64,000 bases of DNA. Source: AWTP1-13 sp963814055. GTDB lineage: Bacteria; Pseudomonadota; Alphaproteobacteria; Rhizobiales; Hyphomicrobiaceae. The translations under genes were made by a program, and so were the position numbers. Below the pieces are notes generated by a model that saw only the letters and a program-made list of their open reading frames with translations, was not told the DNA's origin and searched no databases. The stretch spans positions 62,001-126,000 of the forward strand of contig CAWFBJ010000030.1 of assembly GCA_963814055.1 (NCBI GenBank), read 5' to 3'. Shown here piece by piece: positions 9,595 to 19,844 of the stretch; positions within the stretch are counted from its first letter, which is position 1, and each line of letters begins with the position of its first letter.

Positions 9595-10062
9595 ATGAGC
9601 TACGTTCAGCGTGTCTTGCAGCCCGGTGAGCAGGTCCGACACGTGTCGTCCATTCATTGGATAGTGTATTGGCCCGGCATTTTGGTTGCGCTCCTAGCGG
9701 TGGTCGCTTACTGGTTCAGCGAAACGCGGCAATTGCCGGGAATTTGGCGGTTTACGGCGTACGCCCTCGCGCTCGTTGCGGTCGTTCTCCTGATCCAGCA
9801 ATGGTTCCAGTGGTGGGTCACCGAGATCGCAGTCACCAATCGGCGAGTCATTTGCAAGAAGGGTTTCATCCGTCGACAGACCAACGAGATGAACGCGGAC
9901 AAGGTCGAGAGCGTCCAGATCGATCAATCAATCGTCGGTCGCATGCTCGACTACGGCAATGTGACGATCCTTGGCACCGGCGAAGGCTTCGGTTCGCTCC
10001 GCACCATCGCCAGCCCTATCGCGCTTCGAAACAGCATCACCGGCACGCCGCACAAATCCTAG
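9595..10062 (+). CDS. PH-domain (bPH2/YdbS-like) membrane protein
   Basis: A 155-residue protein. The N-terminal part (VLQPGEQVRHVSSIHWIVYW) leads into two membrane helices (about residues 24-42 and 52-70). A bacterial PH-like domain follows (WVTEIAVTNRRVICKKGFIRRQTNEM, KVESVQIDQSIVGRMLDYGNVTILGTG). This layout is typical of bPH2 proteins. It stands alone. The function in this family is poorly defined; membrane-associated scaffolding is usual. Confidence 0.85.
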   Translation: MSYVQRVLQPGEQVRHVSSIHWIVYWPGILVALLAVVAYWFSETRQLPGIWRFTAYALALVAVVLLIQQWFQWWVTEIAVTNRRVICKKGFIRRQTNEMNADKVESVQIDQSIVGRMLDYGNVTILGTGEGFGSLRTIASPIALRNSITGTPHKS

Positions 10063-11143
10063 GATTGCAGGACGAGGCTGAAAGGGTTCGCTCCGGCCGG
10101 GTGCGTGATTGATTGTGTTGATGATAACAGCGGCGTAGGGAGTTTATGAACGCTTCGGGTCAGAAGCGGACGTCGGCGGGCTCCTTCCGGACTGTGGGCT
10201 TGGTGCTGCAAGCGGACATCTCACGGCAGAGCGGCCAAGGTCTGATTTGTGCCAGACAGCGCTGCAAGCATGCTCATCGCGTCCGGTGCCTGGAGACGGT
10301 GGGGTAGATGATAAACTCGAATTTTGGAGGATGTATGGATCGGCAGTCGGGGTTTGGCGAGTTTGCGAACCTCACGGCCTGCCAAGCTCTTTACCGCCGA
10401 TGGGCTTGCAACTCCGGAATGGTCCTCATTGGCGTTTAGTGGTGAAAGTTCCATGAAACTGATGGACTCATGTCAGCCCGATACCACCCACCACGCGCCC
10501 TTCTCCATCACACATTGGCCAATTCCGTCGGCGTCCCGTGACAGTGCGCCTCTATGTCGGCCTAGCACGCGTCGGCGATGTGCTCTATTCGGTCGACGAC
10601 TAGCTCAAGTCGGTCGACGACTAGCTCAAGATTGCGCGAAGCGAGATACAATACGAACTGAGATACGCGGCTCAATTTGATCATCATGAGACTGCATGCA
10701 AAGCAGAATACGGCCTTCGCCGCGCGTGACGTTACCGCAAAATCGGCATCAGCCGCACAGGTCGCGGAACCACGCGGTCTGAGGGTGAATTGCGCTAACA
10801 GTTCCGAGGGGGCTCAGAACGATTCCAATAGAGCACCCAATACAACGGCCCTTCGCGAGATCTGCGCCATCCTCCAACTCCTCTTCCAGCGTGTGCCATA
10901 TCTCTGAAAGAACTTCGTATGATTACGTGTTGAAGAGAGCTAATTGGGGCAAGCCCGCAAAGTAATAATGGGACACACCTGACTAGTGTGAATGGATGTG
11001 CGGACAGAATTGTCGCGTCGGTATCAGGTAATACACTTGCTTGCACTACTCTCTGATCCGTCTCCAAACGGGCGAGTGACGGCGGCGCGACGTGAAGTTC
11101 AACGATACTTTCGCATACAATTTGTAAGCGGACAAAATAACCG
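10063..11143. other. Gene-free stretch with repeats
   Basis: About 1.1 kb without a supported gene. Bases around 10150-10195 (CTTCGGGTCAGAAGCGGACG...) resemble the dispersed intergenic repeat that also occurs at 32.5 kb. A perfect 21-bp tandem duplication is at 10589-10630. No RNA gene was recognised. Confidence 0.4.
10589..10630. repeat. Two perfect 21-bp tandem repeats
   Basis: The unit starts TCGGTCGACGAC and ends TAGCTCAAG. Two copies follow directly without mismatch. Each contains the palindrome GTCGAC. Such exact short tandems usually reflect recent slippage. Confidence 0.8.
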
Positions 11144-11290
11144 TGTGCCTACAGCGACGTGGTCCGAGTTGATGCAGGGGCTTTTTTGGCTCACTGGAGG
11201 ACCACGATGGCAAAGCGGCAAAAGCAAAAAGAGATCATTGCCAAGTTGCGGCAGGTAGAGGTGACTGGTCATGACGCCCAATGGCGGACG
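11144..11290 (+). mobile_element. Remnant of IS3-family transposase left end
   Basis: The segment holds GGAGGACCACG followed by an ATG at 11207, encoding MAKRQKQKEIIAKLRQVEV, the characteristic start of IS3-family OrfA proteins (MAKR..xxEIIAKLRQVEV). The frame then runs into unrelated sequence, so only the first 20 or so codons remain. A second, more damaged copy of the same upstream region and start is at 26100-26225. Confidence 0.7.
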
Positions 11291-11665
11291 CGTCCGATCG
11301 ATCGGGTGACTGAGGTCGTCATCGCCGCTGTCGAAAGCAAGTGCAGCGGCATGAAGCTCGACTAGGTCAGCCCACTCAATTGGAGGCCGAGAACACTCGG
11401 CTTTGACACCCGGTTAGAGAGCCGGCGCACTGCAAACTCGTTTTCCACTTTACCCTTTGTCCGCGTTGAAACCCCCTACTGAGTTCGTTAGGAGCAGTCA
11501 CGTCGTTGCGATGCAAGGCGATTAAGCAGCTTCCAACGACTCAGTAGTCCCATGAAAGCAACTCGGGGGTTCTCCGGATAGGGCATCACTGAAGGGTATG
11601 CTTGTCTCGCAAGCGGCGTTGGGCGCTGGCGCAGAGAGCGGGCGTGTTCTCAGGAGGGATTGCCG
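11291..11665. other. Intergenic stretch
   Basis: About 375 bases upstream of the decarboxylase gene, presumably with the promoter of the four-gene module. No clear operator was seen. AGGAGG at 11652-11657 is the ribosome site of the following gene. Confidence 0.4.
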
Positions 11666-14405
11666 ATGTCTCGGGAAGCGGAGAGTCAAGGTAGGCGCAT
11701 CGACCGGTTCTTCGCGGGGCCGGGAGCGCGGGCCGACCAGTGGTGTCATCTGATGGAACTGATCGACGCCTGGTCGAGCGGGTCCGGAGAGCGGGCGGCG
11801 TTCGACGTCGCATTCGACGAAATGATACCGACCGAGGGGTTCCATGCTTATCCCGGTCTCGAGTTGATGACGGCGTTGCGGGAACATAGCGCCGCAAACG
11901 ATGTGCGCGGTGCGGCGACATTGACCAGACGCATCACTCGGGCAATTCTTACCCGCTCGTTTCGCCAGAACGGAAGCGATTGGCACGTGCATGATGACGG
12001 CGAAGCGGTGGTGCCGGGTAGCTTGCATCCCGCGCTCACCCGCACGGAAACACATCGGCCATACTTTGAGGTGCTGATCGTGACCGGCGCGCCAGCCGCG
12101 CGCTGGCCCGATCTCGCAGCGGACTGGCGGCGACTGCGCCGACCGTTGGATGCCTTCAACTATGAACCGGTGTTCGTCGGTAGCTTCGAAGACGCCTTCT
12201 GTGCGGCCGTGCTGAATACTGATCTCGCTGCAGTGGTAATCCACGAAGGTTTCGTCTTCCGTCAGCCGACATGACGCGCCGATTCTGCGAACCCTGGCGG
12301 AGACGACTGACCAAAGGGAAACCCCGGACGTTTCAGCATTGCACCTCGCACAGGCGCTGAAGCGCGTGCGTCCGGAACTCGATCTCTACCTGCTGTCCAA
12401 CGGACACGTCGAGGACATAGCCGGCAACCCCAAGGCAAACGCGCTGCGCCGCGTATTCTATGCAGTCGAGGAACTTCTTGAACTGCACTTGGCCATACTC
12501 GAGGGTGTGCAGGATCGATATGATACGCCATTCTTCAACAATCTGAAGAAGTACGCGCAGAGGCCGATCGGTACATTCCACGCCCTTCCAATTGCCCGAG
12601 GGAAGTCCATTTTCAAGTCCGATTGGATTCGCGACATGGGCGAATTCTACGGCCTCAACTTGTTCCTTGCCGAAAGCAGCGCCACGACGGGCGGTCTCGA
12701 CAGCCTTCTTGAGCCAACCGGCAACATCAAGAAAGCCCAGCAGATGGCAGCCCGCGCCTTCGGCGCAGACCACGTCTTCTTCGTCACCAACGGAACGTCC
12801 ACCTCCAACAAGATGGCAGTACAGGCGCTGTTGGCGCCCGGGGACATCGCAATAGTCGATCGCAACTGCCACAAGTCGCACCACTACGGCATGGTGCTAG
12901 CCGGTGCCCAGCCTCTCTACGTCGAGGCGTTCCCTATGACGGAATACTCGATGTACGGCGCTGTGCCGCTTCGCACCATCAAGCAGGCGCTGCTGAACCT
13001 GAAAGCGGAAGGCCGACTCCATCGCGCCAAGATGGTGGACCTCACAAACTGCACGTTCGATGGGCACATATACAACACGCGCAGGGTCATGGAGGAATGC
13101 CTGGCCATCAAGCCGGACCTGATCTTCCTGTGGGACGAGGCGTGGTTCGGATTTGCCCGGTTCTCCCCCTTCCTCAGGCCTCGCACTGCGATGGGCGCCG
13201 CCAGCGACATCGAGACTTGGCTGAGTGACCCGATGGCGCTCGTGCAATATGAGAAGCAGCGTACGGAGCTGGGCGAGAACCCTACAGACGACATCTTGCT
13301 GAAAACGCGCCTGGTGCCGGACCCGCGCAGGGTCAAGCTGCGCATCTACCAGACGCACTCCACGCACAAGTCGATGTCGGCTCTGCGCCAGGGCTCGATG
13401 CTGCTCGTGAAGGACGTCGAGTTCCACTCTGTAGAGGCGCAGTTCCACGAAGCCGTATTCACACATGCCTCCACCAGCCCCAACCAGCAACTGATTGCGA
13501 GTCTCGACGTCGCGCGCAGACAGATGGAGCTAGAGGGTTACGGCTTGGTTCATAATGCGATCGAAGTGGCATTGGACATCCGTCAAGCTATCGCCAAGCA
13601 TCCGTTGATCTCGAAATACTTCCATGTACTCGGCGCTGACAAGATGGTGCCGGAGCAGTATCGCGAGAGCGGGTTTACCGACTTTCTGGATACCAAGACC
13701 AACTGGGCTGTTACGCGTCGCAGCATGCGAGATGACGAGTTTTGCCTCGATCCAACGCGCATGACTCTAGTGTGCGGGACTGCCGGCTTCGACGGCACTC
13801 AATTCAAAGGTCTTCTTGCAGAACGCTACAATATCCAGCTCAACAAGACCTCGCGAAATTCCGTCCTGCTGCAGTCCAACATCAACAATACGCGCAGCGA
13901 CGTGGCACATCTGATCCGCGTGCTTGTGACGATCGCCAGCGAGATCGACCAGCGCCTCACGCAAGGCGGATCGCACGTCCGCCAGACATTCGAGGCTCGG
14001 GTCAAAAGTCTCATGATGGATGTGCCGGACTTGCCGAACTTCTCGCACTTCCACGATGCGTACCGAAAGGATGCGGGCAAGCGGACGAACGAAGGCGATA
14101 TCCGCGGGGGCTTCTATGCCGCCTACAATGCCGAGGGATGTGAATACATCCGGCTTCGCGATCCGGAAATCGACAAGCGTCTGAAAAAGGGCCCCGATCT
14201 AGTGTCGGCTAACTTCGTTATTCCCTACCCACCGGGCTTCCCGATCATGGTGCCGGGCCAAGTGATCACACAGGAAACCATCGACTTCATGCGCAAGCTC
14301 GATGTGAAGGAAATCCATGGTTACGACGCCGCCGAAGGACTGAAACTGGTGCGTGCGGATGCACTCGCGAAGCGTGCAGAGCCAGTCAAGAAGCGCGCGG
14401 CCTAA
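11666..14405 (+). pseudogene. Orn/Lys/Arg decarboxylase family protein, split by a frameshift
   Basis: A PLP enzyme of the ornithine/lysine/arginine decarboxylase class I superfamily, about 912 residues if restored. The ATG at 11666 has AGGAGG eight bases upstream. The first frame (to a stop at 12274) encodes the N-terminal wing-like domain. The second frame begins without a real start near 12261 and encodes the PLP domain. The frames join perfectly if one base near 12260-12263 is removed (FVFR|SRHDAPIL). PLP motifs are VTNGTSTSNK, IVDRNCHKSHHYG, LIFLWDEAWFG and THSTHKSMSALRQG, with Lys near restored residue 568. The usual THTPGHxGG segment reads FHALPIARGKS, so substrate specificity may differ from classical arginine or lysine decarboxylases. 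The AspT-type antiporter gene starts 42 bases downstream. The break may be decay, programmed shifting or a sequencing error. Confidence 0.85.
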
Positions 14406-14447
14406 GAACGGAGCTAGTCGGCTAGCGATCGTACCGGAGTAACGACA

Positions 14448-16139
14448 ATGATGGATTGGTTTGCCCAGACACTTCGAAGCTATCCGGAGATCGCTGTCTT
14501 TCTGTCCCTGGCTCTGGGCTACTACTTCGGTTCCTTCACCTACAAAGGTCTCGGCCTCGGCGCGGTAACCGCAACGCTGATCGCCGCAGTGATCATCGGG
14601 CAGATCGGGATCACTGTATCCGGTCCGCTCAAGCCGACCTTCTTCCTCATGTTCCTGTTTGCCATCGGCTACGGGGTCGGACCGCAATTCGTGCGAGGCA
14701 TCGCCGCCGATGGACTTCCGCAAGCGCTATTCGCCGCGGTGGTCTGTGTGTTCTGTCTCATCGCCGCTGTTGTCGGCGCCAAGATCGCTGGTTACGACGT
14801 CGGCTCGGCGGCCGGTCTGTATGCCGGATCCCAAACGATATCGGCATCGATGGGTCTTGCGACCGACGCGATCAACCGTCTTGAGCTACCGGCTGACCAG
14901 ACCAAGAAACTCCTGGACGCCATGCCGGTTGCCTACGCGGTGACTTACATTTTTGGCACGGTCGGCTCTGCGATCGTGCTCGCCCTGATTGGGCCCGCGC
15001 TGCTCGGCATCGATCTCGAAGCGGCCTGCAAACGGTACGAAGAAAAGCACGGCGGCAAGAAGGAAGCCGGCGGTCCCGGTACGGCCTGGCACCAGTTCGA
15101 ACTCCGCGCATTCCGTGTTCGGCAGGATGGCCCTGTCGTGGGTAAGACGGCGCGTGAAGTCGAGGCGGTGCTGCCGGACCACCGCGTGTTCGTCCACCGC
15201 ATCCGCCGTCATGGGCAGCTCATGGATGCAACGGCAGACACAGTGATCGAAGCCGGGGACATCGTCGCTGTTGCCGGGCGCCGGGACGTGCTTGTCAGCC
15301 TGGTCGGCGCGGGCGCCGAGGAAGTCGACGATCGCGAGCTGTTGGCGGTGCCCGTGGAAGGTGTCGATGTCTATGTGACCAGCAAGGACGTTGACGGCCA
15401 GACGTTGGCCAAGCTCGCCAAACTCCCTGTGGCGCGCGGCATTTTCCTGCGCAAGATCACACGCGGCGCAACCGCGACCGACATCCCGATTCTGGCCGAC
15501 ACCACGGTGCATCGCGGCGACATTCTCACGCTCGTCGGGCGCACCCAGGATCTCACCGCCGCGACCAAATCGTTCGGATATGCGGACCGTGCGGTCGATG
15601 CGGCGGATGTGGCCTTCATCGGCGCGGCGATCACAATCGGCGCGCTGCTTGGCGCGATCGTATACAAGGTGGGAAGCGTGCCGCTCACGCTATCGACCTC
15701 CGGCGGTGCTTTGATCGCCGGCCTGTTCTTCGGATGGCTGCGCTCCGTGCGTCCGACGTTCGGGCGCATTCCTTCGCCGACCGTCTGGTTCATGAATTCC
15801 GTTGGTTTGAACGTGTTCATCGCCGTGGTCGGCATCGCGTCCGGCCCCGGGTTCGTCGCTGGTCTGCAGCAGCTTGGCTTCAGCCTGTTCCTCTGGGGAG
15901 TCGTGGTGACGACCGTGCCCCTGATCCTGGCGATGTATGTCGGCAAGTACGTTTTCAAGTTCGATGACGCCATTCTGCTGGGATGCTGCTCCGGCGCACG
16001 AACGACGACAGCATCTCTTGGCATGGTCAACGACCGCGCCAAGAGCCAGATCCCGGGGCTCGGCTACACCGTCACCTACGCGGTCGGCAACACGCTGCTG
16101 ACAATCTGGGGCATGGTGATCGTGATGCTGATGACCTGA
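14448..16139 (+). CDS. aspT: AspT-type amino acid antiporter (first paralogue)
   Basis: A 563-residue transporter of the aspartate:alanine exchanger family. An N-terminal membrane domain (about residues 1-190, including FAIGYGVGPQF) is followed by two central RCK_C/TrkA-C domains (about 210-375, with GDIVAVAGRR and GDILTLVGRT). A C-terminal membrane repeat runs from about 385 to 560. The family exchanges a carboxylated amino acid for its decarboxylation product, which is electrogenic. It starts 42 bases after the decarboxylase-like gene and ends 52 bases before aspD. It could serve either enzyme; pairing with the upstream decarboxylase is an inference. Intact. Confidence 0.88.
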   Translation: MMDWFAQTLRSYPEIAVFLSLALGYYFGSFTYKGLGLGAVTATLIAAVIIGQIGITVSGPLKPTFFLMFLFAIGYGVGPQFVRGIAADGLPQALFAAVVCVFCLIAAVVGAKIAGYDVGSAAGLYAGSQTISASMGLATDAINRLELPADQTKKLLDAMPVAYAVTYIFGTVGSAIVLALIGPALLGIDLEAACKRYEEKHGGKKEAGGPGTAWHQFELRAFRVRQDGPVVGKTAREVEAVLPDHRVFVHRIRRHGQLMDATADTVIEAGDIVAVAGRRDVLVSLVGAGAEEVDDRELLAVPVEGVDVYVTSKDVDGQTLAKLAKLPVARGIFLRKITRGATATDIPILADTTVHRGDILTLVGRTQDLTAATKSFGYADRAVDAADVAFIGAAITIGALLGAIVYKVGSVPLTLSTSGGALIAGLFFGWLRSVRPTFGRIPSPTVWFMNSVGLNVFIAVVGIASGPGFVAGLQQLGFSLFLWGVVVTTVPLILAMYVGKYVFKFDDAILLGCCSGARTTTASLGMVNDRAKSQIPGLGYTVTYAVGNTLLTIWGMVIVMLMT

Positions 16140-16191
16140 ACGTCGACCCGTTTGTCCTCACTGCGAGCGAACCCTTAACCTGGAGCCAGCC

Positions 16192-17808
16192 ATGGCCGAC
16201 ATCCTCACCCTGCGCAAGTTCGAAACTCTGAGCCCGTTCGAAATCAAGGACGAGCTGATCAAGCTGGCGAGGAAGACCTCGCGGACCACGCAATCCGCAT
16301 TCCTGAATGCCGGCCGCGGCAATCCCAACTGGGTTGCAACAAGGCCGCGCGACGCGTTCTTCCTCCTCGGCCAGTTCGCATGCACCGAAAGTAAGCGGGT
16401 AATGGATCATCCCGCAGGTATCGGCGGAATGCCGCAAGCTAACGGCATTGCGGCCCGCCTGGATGCCTGGCTCGAGACGCACGGGAATATGCCGGGCGCC
16501 TCCTTCCTCGCGTCAATGCTGCATTTCGCAATCAAGACGTTCGAGTTCGAACCGGATGCATTCGTTCATGAACTTGTCGATTCGATCATCGGCGACAATT
16601 ATCCGGTGCCGGATCGCATGCTGGTCCATAACGAGCGGATTGTGCACGAGTATCTGATGTGGGCGGTGTGTGGCCAGCCGCGCCCTGCTGGCAAGTTCGA
16701 TCTGTACGCGGTCGAGGGCGGCACCGCTGCGATGTGCTACATCTTCAAATCGCTGAAGGCCAATCGGTTGCTTCACCCCGGTGACACGATCGCGCTGGGA
16801 ACGCCGATCTTTACGCCTTACTTGGAAATGACCCATCTTGAGGATTACGATCTAAAGGTGGTCCACATAAAGTCGCCTCAGGAGAACCGCTTCCAGCCTA
16901 CCGACGACGAGATCAGGAAGCTCGAAGACAAGAAGATCAAGGCGTTCTTCATCGTCAATCCCGGCAATCCCAGTGGCATGGCGCTTAGCAAGGAAACGCT
17001 CGTCAAGCTGACGAAGCTGGTCAAGACCAAACGTCCCGATCTGATGCTACTCACAGACGATGTGTATGGAACGTTCGTCGACGACTTCCGATCGGTGCTG
17101 GGCGAACTGGCGCACAACACCATCGGCGTCTACTCCTATTCCAAGTATTTCGGCTGCACCGGGTGGCGGCTGGGTGTCATCGCCATTCATGAGGACAACA
17201 TCTTCGACAAAATGATCGCCAAGTTGCCGGAGGCCAACGTGAAGGCGCTGGACAAGCGCTACAGCCCCATAACGCTCGAGCCGCGCAAGCTCAAGTTTAT
17301 CGATCGCATTGTCGCCGACAGCCGCGACGTTGGGCTCAATCATACCGCCGGGCTATCGCTGCCCCAGCAGGTGATGATGACCATGTTCTCGCTGTCTGAA
17401 ATGATGGACACCAAGAAGGAGTATCAGAAGGCTTGCATGGAGATCGTTCATCGACGCGCCCGGGCGATGATCGACAGCATGGCCCTCCAGCTTGCACCGA
17501 ACCCAAACTATGACGCCTACTACGGCCTGATCGATTTCGAGTTCTGGGCGCGCAAGAACATTGGCGACCAGGCGGTCGAATACCTGAAGAAGAACATCCA
17601 TCCCCTCGACCTCGCCTTCCGATTGGCGGAAACCCACGGAATTGTGCTTCTCAACGGCGGCGGATTCGAGGCACCCGAATGGTCGCTGCGCGTGTCGCTG
17701 GCGAACCTATCCGACGAGGCATACGAGGATATAGGGCGCGGAGTTCGCAGCATAGCGCGCGGCTACCGCGACGCGTACGAAGCGTCTAAGACCGCGCCCA
17801 GGAAGTGA
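16192..17808 (+). CDS. aspD: Aspartate 4-decarboxylase / bifunctional aspartate aminotransferase
   Basis: A 538-residue fold-type I PLP enzyme that converts L-aspartate to L-alanine plus CO2. It shows the AspD-specific N-terminus (LSPFEIKDELIKLA, NAGRGNPNWVATRPRDAF) and the aminotransferase-like core: FFIVNPGNPSG, LLTDDVYGTF, then the PLP lysine Lys318 in SYSKYFGCTGWRLG. The length matches known AspD (about 530 residues). GGAG precedes the ATG. It lies between two AspT-type antiporters, the classic AspD-AspT arrangement. Aspartate uptake in exchange for alanine plus proton-consuming decarboxylation yields proton motive force and acid tolerance. Intact. Confidence 0.95.
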   Translation: MADILTLRKFETLSPFEIKDELIKLARKTSRTTQSAFLNAGRGNPNWVATRPRDAFFLLGQFACTESKRVMDHPAGIGGMPQANGIAARLDAWLETHGNMPGASFLASMLHFAIKTFEFEPDAFVHELVDSIIGDNYPVPDRMLVHNERIVHEYLMWAVCGQPRPAGKFDLYAVEGGTAAMCYIFKSLKANRLLHPGDTIALGTPIFTPYLEMTHLEDYDLKVVHIKSPQENRFQPTDDEIRKLEDKKIKAFFIVNPGNPSGMALSKETLVKLTKLVKTKRPDLMLLTDDVYGTFVDDFRSVLGELAHNTIGVYSYSKYFGCTGWRLGVIAIHEDNIFDKMIAKLPEANVKALDKRYSPITLEPRKLKFIDRIVADSRDVGLNHTAGLSLPQQVMMTMFSLSEMMDTKKEYQKACMEIVHRRARAMIDSMALQLAPNPNYDAYYGLIDFEFWARKNIGDQAVEYLKKNIHPLDLAFRLAETHGIVLLNGGGFEAPEWSLRVSLANLSDEAYEDIGRGVRSIARGYRDAYEASKTAPRK

Positions 17809-17827
17809 AGGGACGGGCGGTCGTCCA

Positions 17828-19516
17828 ATGGCCTGGGTACCTCACGTCGTCGCACAAGCGCCCGAGATTTTTCTCTTTCTGGCCATTGCCATAGGTACGG
17901 TCCTCGGGCGCATTCGCATCGGTGGCTTTGCTCTCGGCGCGACGGCCTGCATCCTGATGGTCGCCGTTGTTCTCGGGCAGCTGGGTACTTTCGTCATCCC
18001 GCCGCTGCTCAAATCAATCTTCTTCGGCCTATTCGTATTCACCATCGGCTATCGCTCAGGGCCTGAATTTTTTGCTTCCTTGAGCTTTCGGACGCTGAAT
18101 CAAGTTGCGTTAGCGCTCGTGATTGGCGTTTCCGGGCTCTTTGCAGTGCTCGCATCAGCCTTCCTGCTGCACCTGGATGCTGGTACGGCCGCTGGGCTCG
18201 GAGCCGGAGGCCTGACGCAGACGTCGATGATGGGGACCGCGTCCGGCGCCTTGTCGCAGCTTGGGGTGTCCGAGGATGCGCTCACGCAATATCAGGCCAA
18301 TATCGCCGCCGGCTACGCGGTCACCTATGTTTGCGGCTACATCCTGGTTCTGCTGTTCGTACCACTCGTAGCGCCGCGATTAATGGGCGTTGATCTCAAA
18401 GCGGAGGCGGCGAAACTAGAGGCTGAGTTGTCGATCGGCGCCCCTAGCAAGCCAGGCGAGCTTTTGTACAGAAAATTCCAGGCGCGTGCTTATCGCGTTT
18501 CGCTCGCTGTGGGCCGAACCGTTTGCGAAGTTGAAACGCGCATCGGACGGCGTACTGTGATCGAGCGGATCCTTCGTAACGGCGAAGACATCGAGGTGCA
18601 ATCCGATACGATTTTACAGTCCAATGACGAGATGCTGCTCGCTGGTCCGACCGCGGCAATTGTCACAGTAGAAGGGATAGTGGGCCCTGAAATCGAAGGC
18701 GAGCAGGTCATGCGGTCGGTTCTGGGTAGTGCGCAAGAGGTGTTCGTGACCGCTCGCCAGCTGCATGGCCGGACATTGGGCGATATTGTCGATTGCTTGG
18801 GCGATGCGGCACACGGCGTCTTCCTGCGCAACTTAATGCGGCGCGGGCAGGAGGTACCGATCACACCTCAAACACGCATCTATGTTGGGGATGTCATGAC
18901 CCTGGTCGGCCTCGTGCGTGATCTTAATCGCGTGGTCCCGCAGGTAGGCCAAGTCTTGCGGCTCGCGGACCGCACGGACATTGCGTTCCTAGCAACTGGT
19001 TTGGCGATCGGATTGTTGGTCGGCTTGCTCAGCATCAACCTCGCTTCAATTCCTCTGACGCTCGGCGGCGGCGGCGGGGCATTGGTCGCCGGCTTGTTAT
19101 GTGGATGGTTGCGATCGCGCCGCCCGACAATGGGTGCATTCCCTCCTGCGGCACAGCAATCCCTGATGGATCTCGGGCTGGGAGGATTTGTCGCCGCCAT
19201 CGGATTGGTCAGTGGGTCTGCTGCTCTGGCGGCAATCCAAGCAAATGGTTTGACTCTGTTGGTCGCTGGTATCACGGTTACTCTAACGCCCATGATCGTT
19301 GGCACGCTGGTTGCACATCGTATCTTGCGTATGAACCCTGTCATTGTTTGCGGGGCGCTCGCAGGAGCAATGACCGTCGATGCGGCAGTCACCGGTTGCT
19401 GCGAGGTGGCGGAGAGCCAAACGCCTGTACTTGGGGTAGCGGTACCTTATGCGATTGCCAATGTCTTTCTGACAGTTCTCGGGCCCATCATCGTCGCCCT
19501 CACATTTGCCGGGTGA
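17828..19516 (+). CDS. aspT: AspT-type aspartate:alanine antiporter (second paralogue)
   Basis: A 562-residue antiporter, 19 bases after aspD and therefore the likeliest functional partner of AspD. The architecture is as in the family: membrane repeat one (residues 1-190, VFTIGYRSGPEFF, GLTQTSMMGTASGAL), two RCK_C domains (about 205-375, GDVMTLVGLVRDL) and membrane repeat two (to 560, GALAGAMTVDAAV). It is clearly diverged from the copy at 14448. It is predicted to exchange external aspartate for internal alanine in the inner membrane. Intact; the end of the module. Confidence 0.9.
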   Translation: MAWVPHVVAQAPEIFLFLAIAIGTVLGRIRIGGFALGATACILMVAVVLGQLGTFVIPPLLKSIFFGLFVFTIGYRSGPEFFASLSFRTLNQVALALVIGVSGLFAVLASAFLLHLDAGTAAGLGAGGLTQTSMMGTASGALSQLGVSEDALTQYQANIAAGYAVTYVCGYILVLLFVPLVAPRLMGVDLKAEAAKLEAELSIGAPSKPGELLYRKFQARAYRVSLAVGRTVCEVETRIGRRTVIERILRNGEDIEVQSDTILQSNDEMLLAGPTAAIVTVEGIVGPEIEGEQVMRSVLGSAQEVFVTARQLHGRTLGDIVDCLGDAAHGVFLRNLMRRGQEVPITPQTRIYVGDVMTLVGLVRDLNRVVPQVGQVLRLADRTDIAFLATGLAIGLLVGLLSINLASIPLTLGGGGGALVAGLLCGWLRSRRPTMGAFPPAAQQSLMDLGLGGFVAAIGLVSGSAALAAIQANGLTLLVAGITVTLTPMIVGTLVAHRILRMNPVIVCGALAGAMTVDAAVTGCCEVAESQTPVLGVAVPYAIANVFLTVLGPIIVALTFAG

Positions 19517-19790
19517 ATGTGCCCGCGCCCTTACTGATTACCCGTAGCGCCCCGCCGCCTTGATGTTCTCCTTGCTGGCCGCCGGAAGGAGCTACGTGGG
19601 AGCTTTTAGGAGGCTCTCGGAAGTGGCCTCTGCTCGGCTAAGAGCTGGGTTTGCGAGAGCCGCATCTGGGTGAAGGTCTGCCATCTCATGTCGGGCACCT
19701 AGAGCGGGAAGGCCCTAGGTTCGTCAACTGCGATTGCACCCTCGCTGCTGGGCGCGCTTCGCTGCTCGATGTTTGCAAAATCGATCAAGT

Positions 19791-19812
19791 CTCTCCCGTA
19801 AGCGGGGATGCG
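19791..19812. promoter_or_regulatory. CCC/GGGG inverted repeat (TCTCCC..GGGGATGCG type)
   Basis: CTCTCCCGTAAGCGGGGATG, one member of a family of similar sites in this window (23711, 53993, 54148, 58888, 62151). It sits downstream of the AspT module beside transposase debris. A regulator-binding role is only inferred from recurrence. Confidence 0.4.
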
Positions 19813-19844
19813 CGCTGGAGCCTGAATTGCGATCTACAGAACAT

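Noticed and set aside
10589..10630. Tandem 21-bp units as the start of a CRISPR or iteron array
   Set aside because: Only two units without spacers; slippage duplication is simpler.
12339..14405. Separate 688-residue decarboxylase gene with its own start
   Set aside because: The first codon is a TTG without ribosome site, and the homologous frame continues upstream to the frameshift.
14886..16042. Long minus-strand frames opposite the first AspT gene
   Set aside because: They mirror the high-GC codon pattern of the antiporter gene and have no ribosome site or domain.
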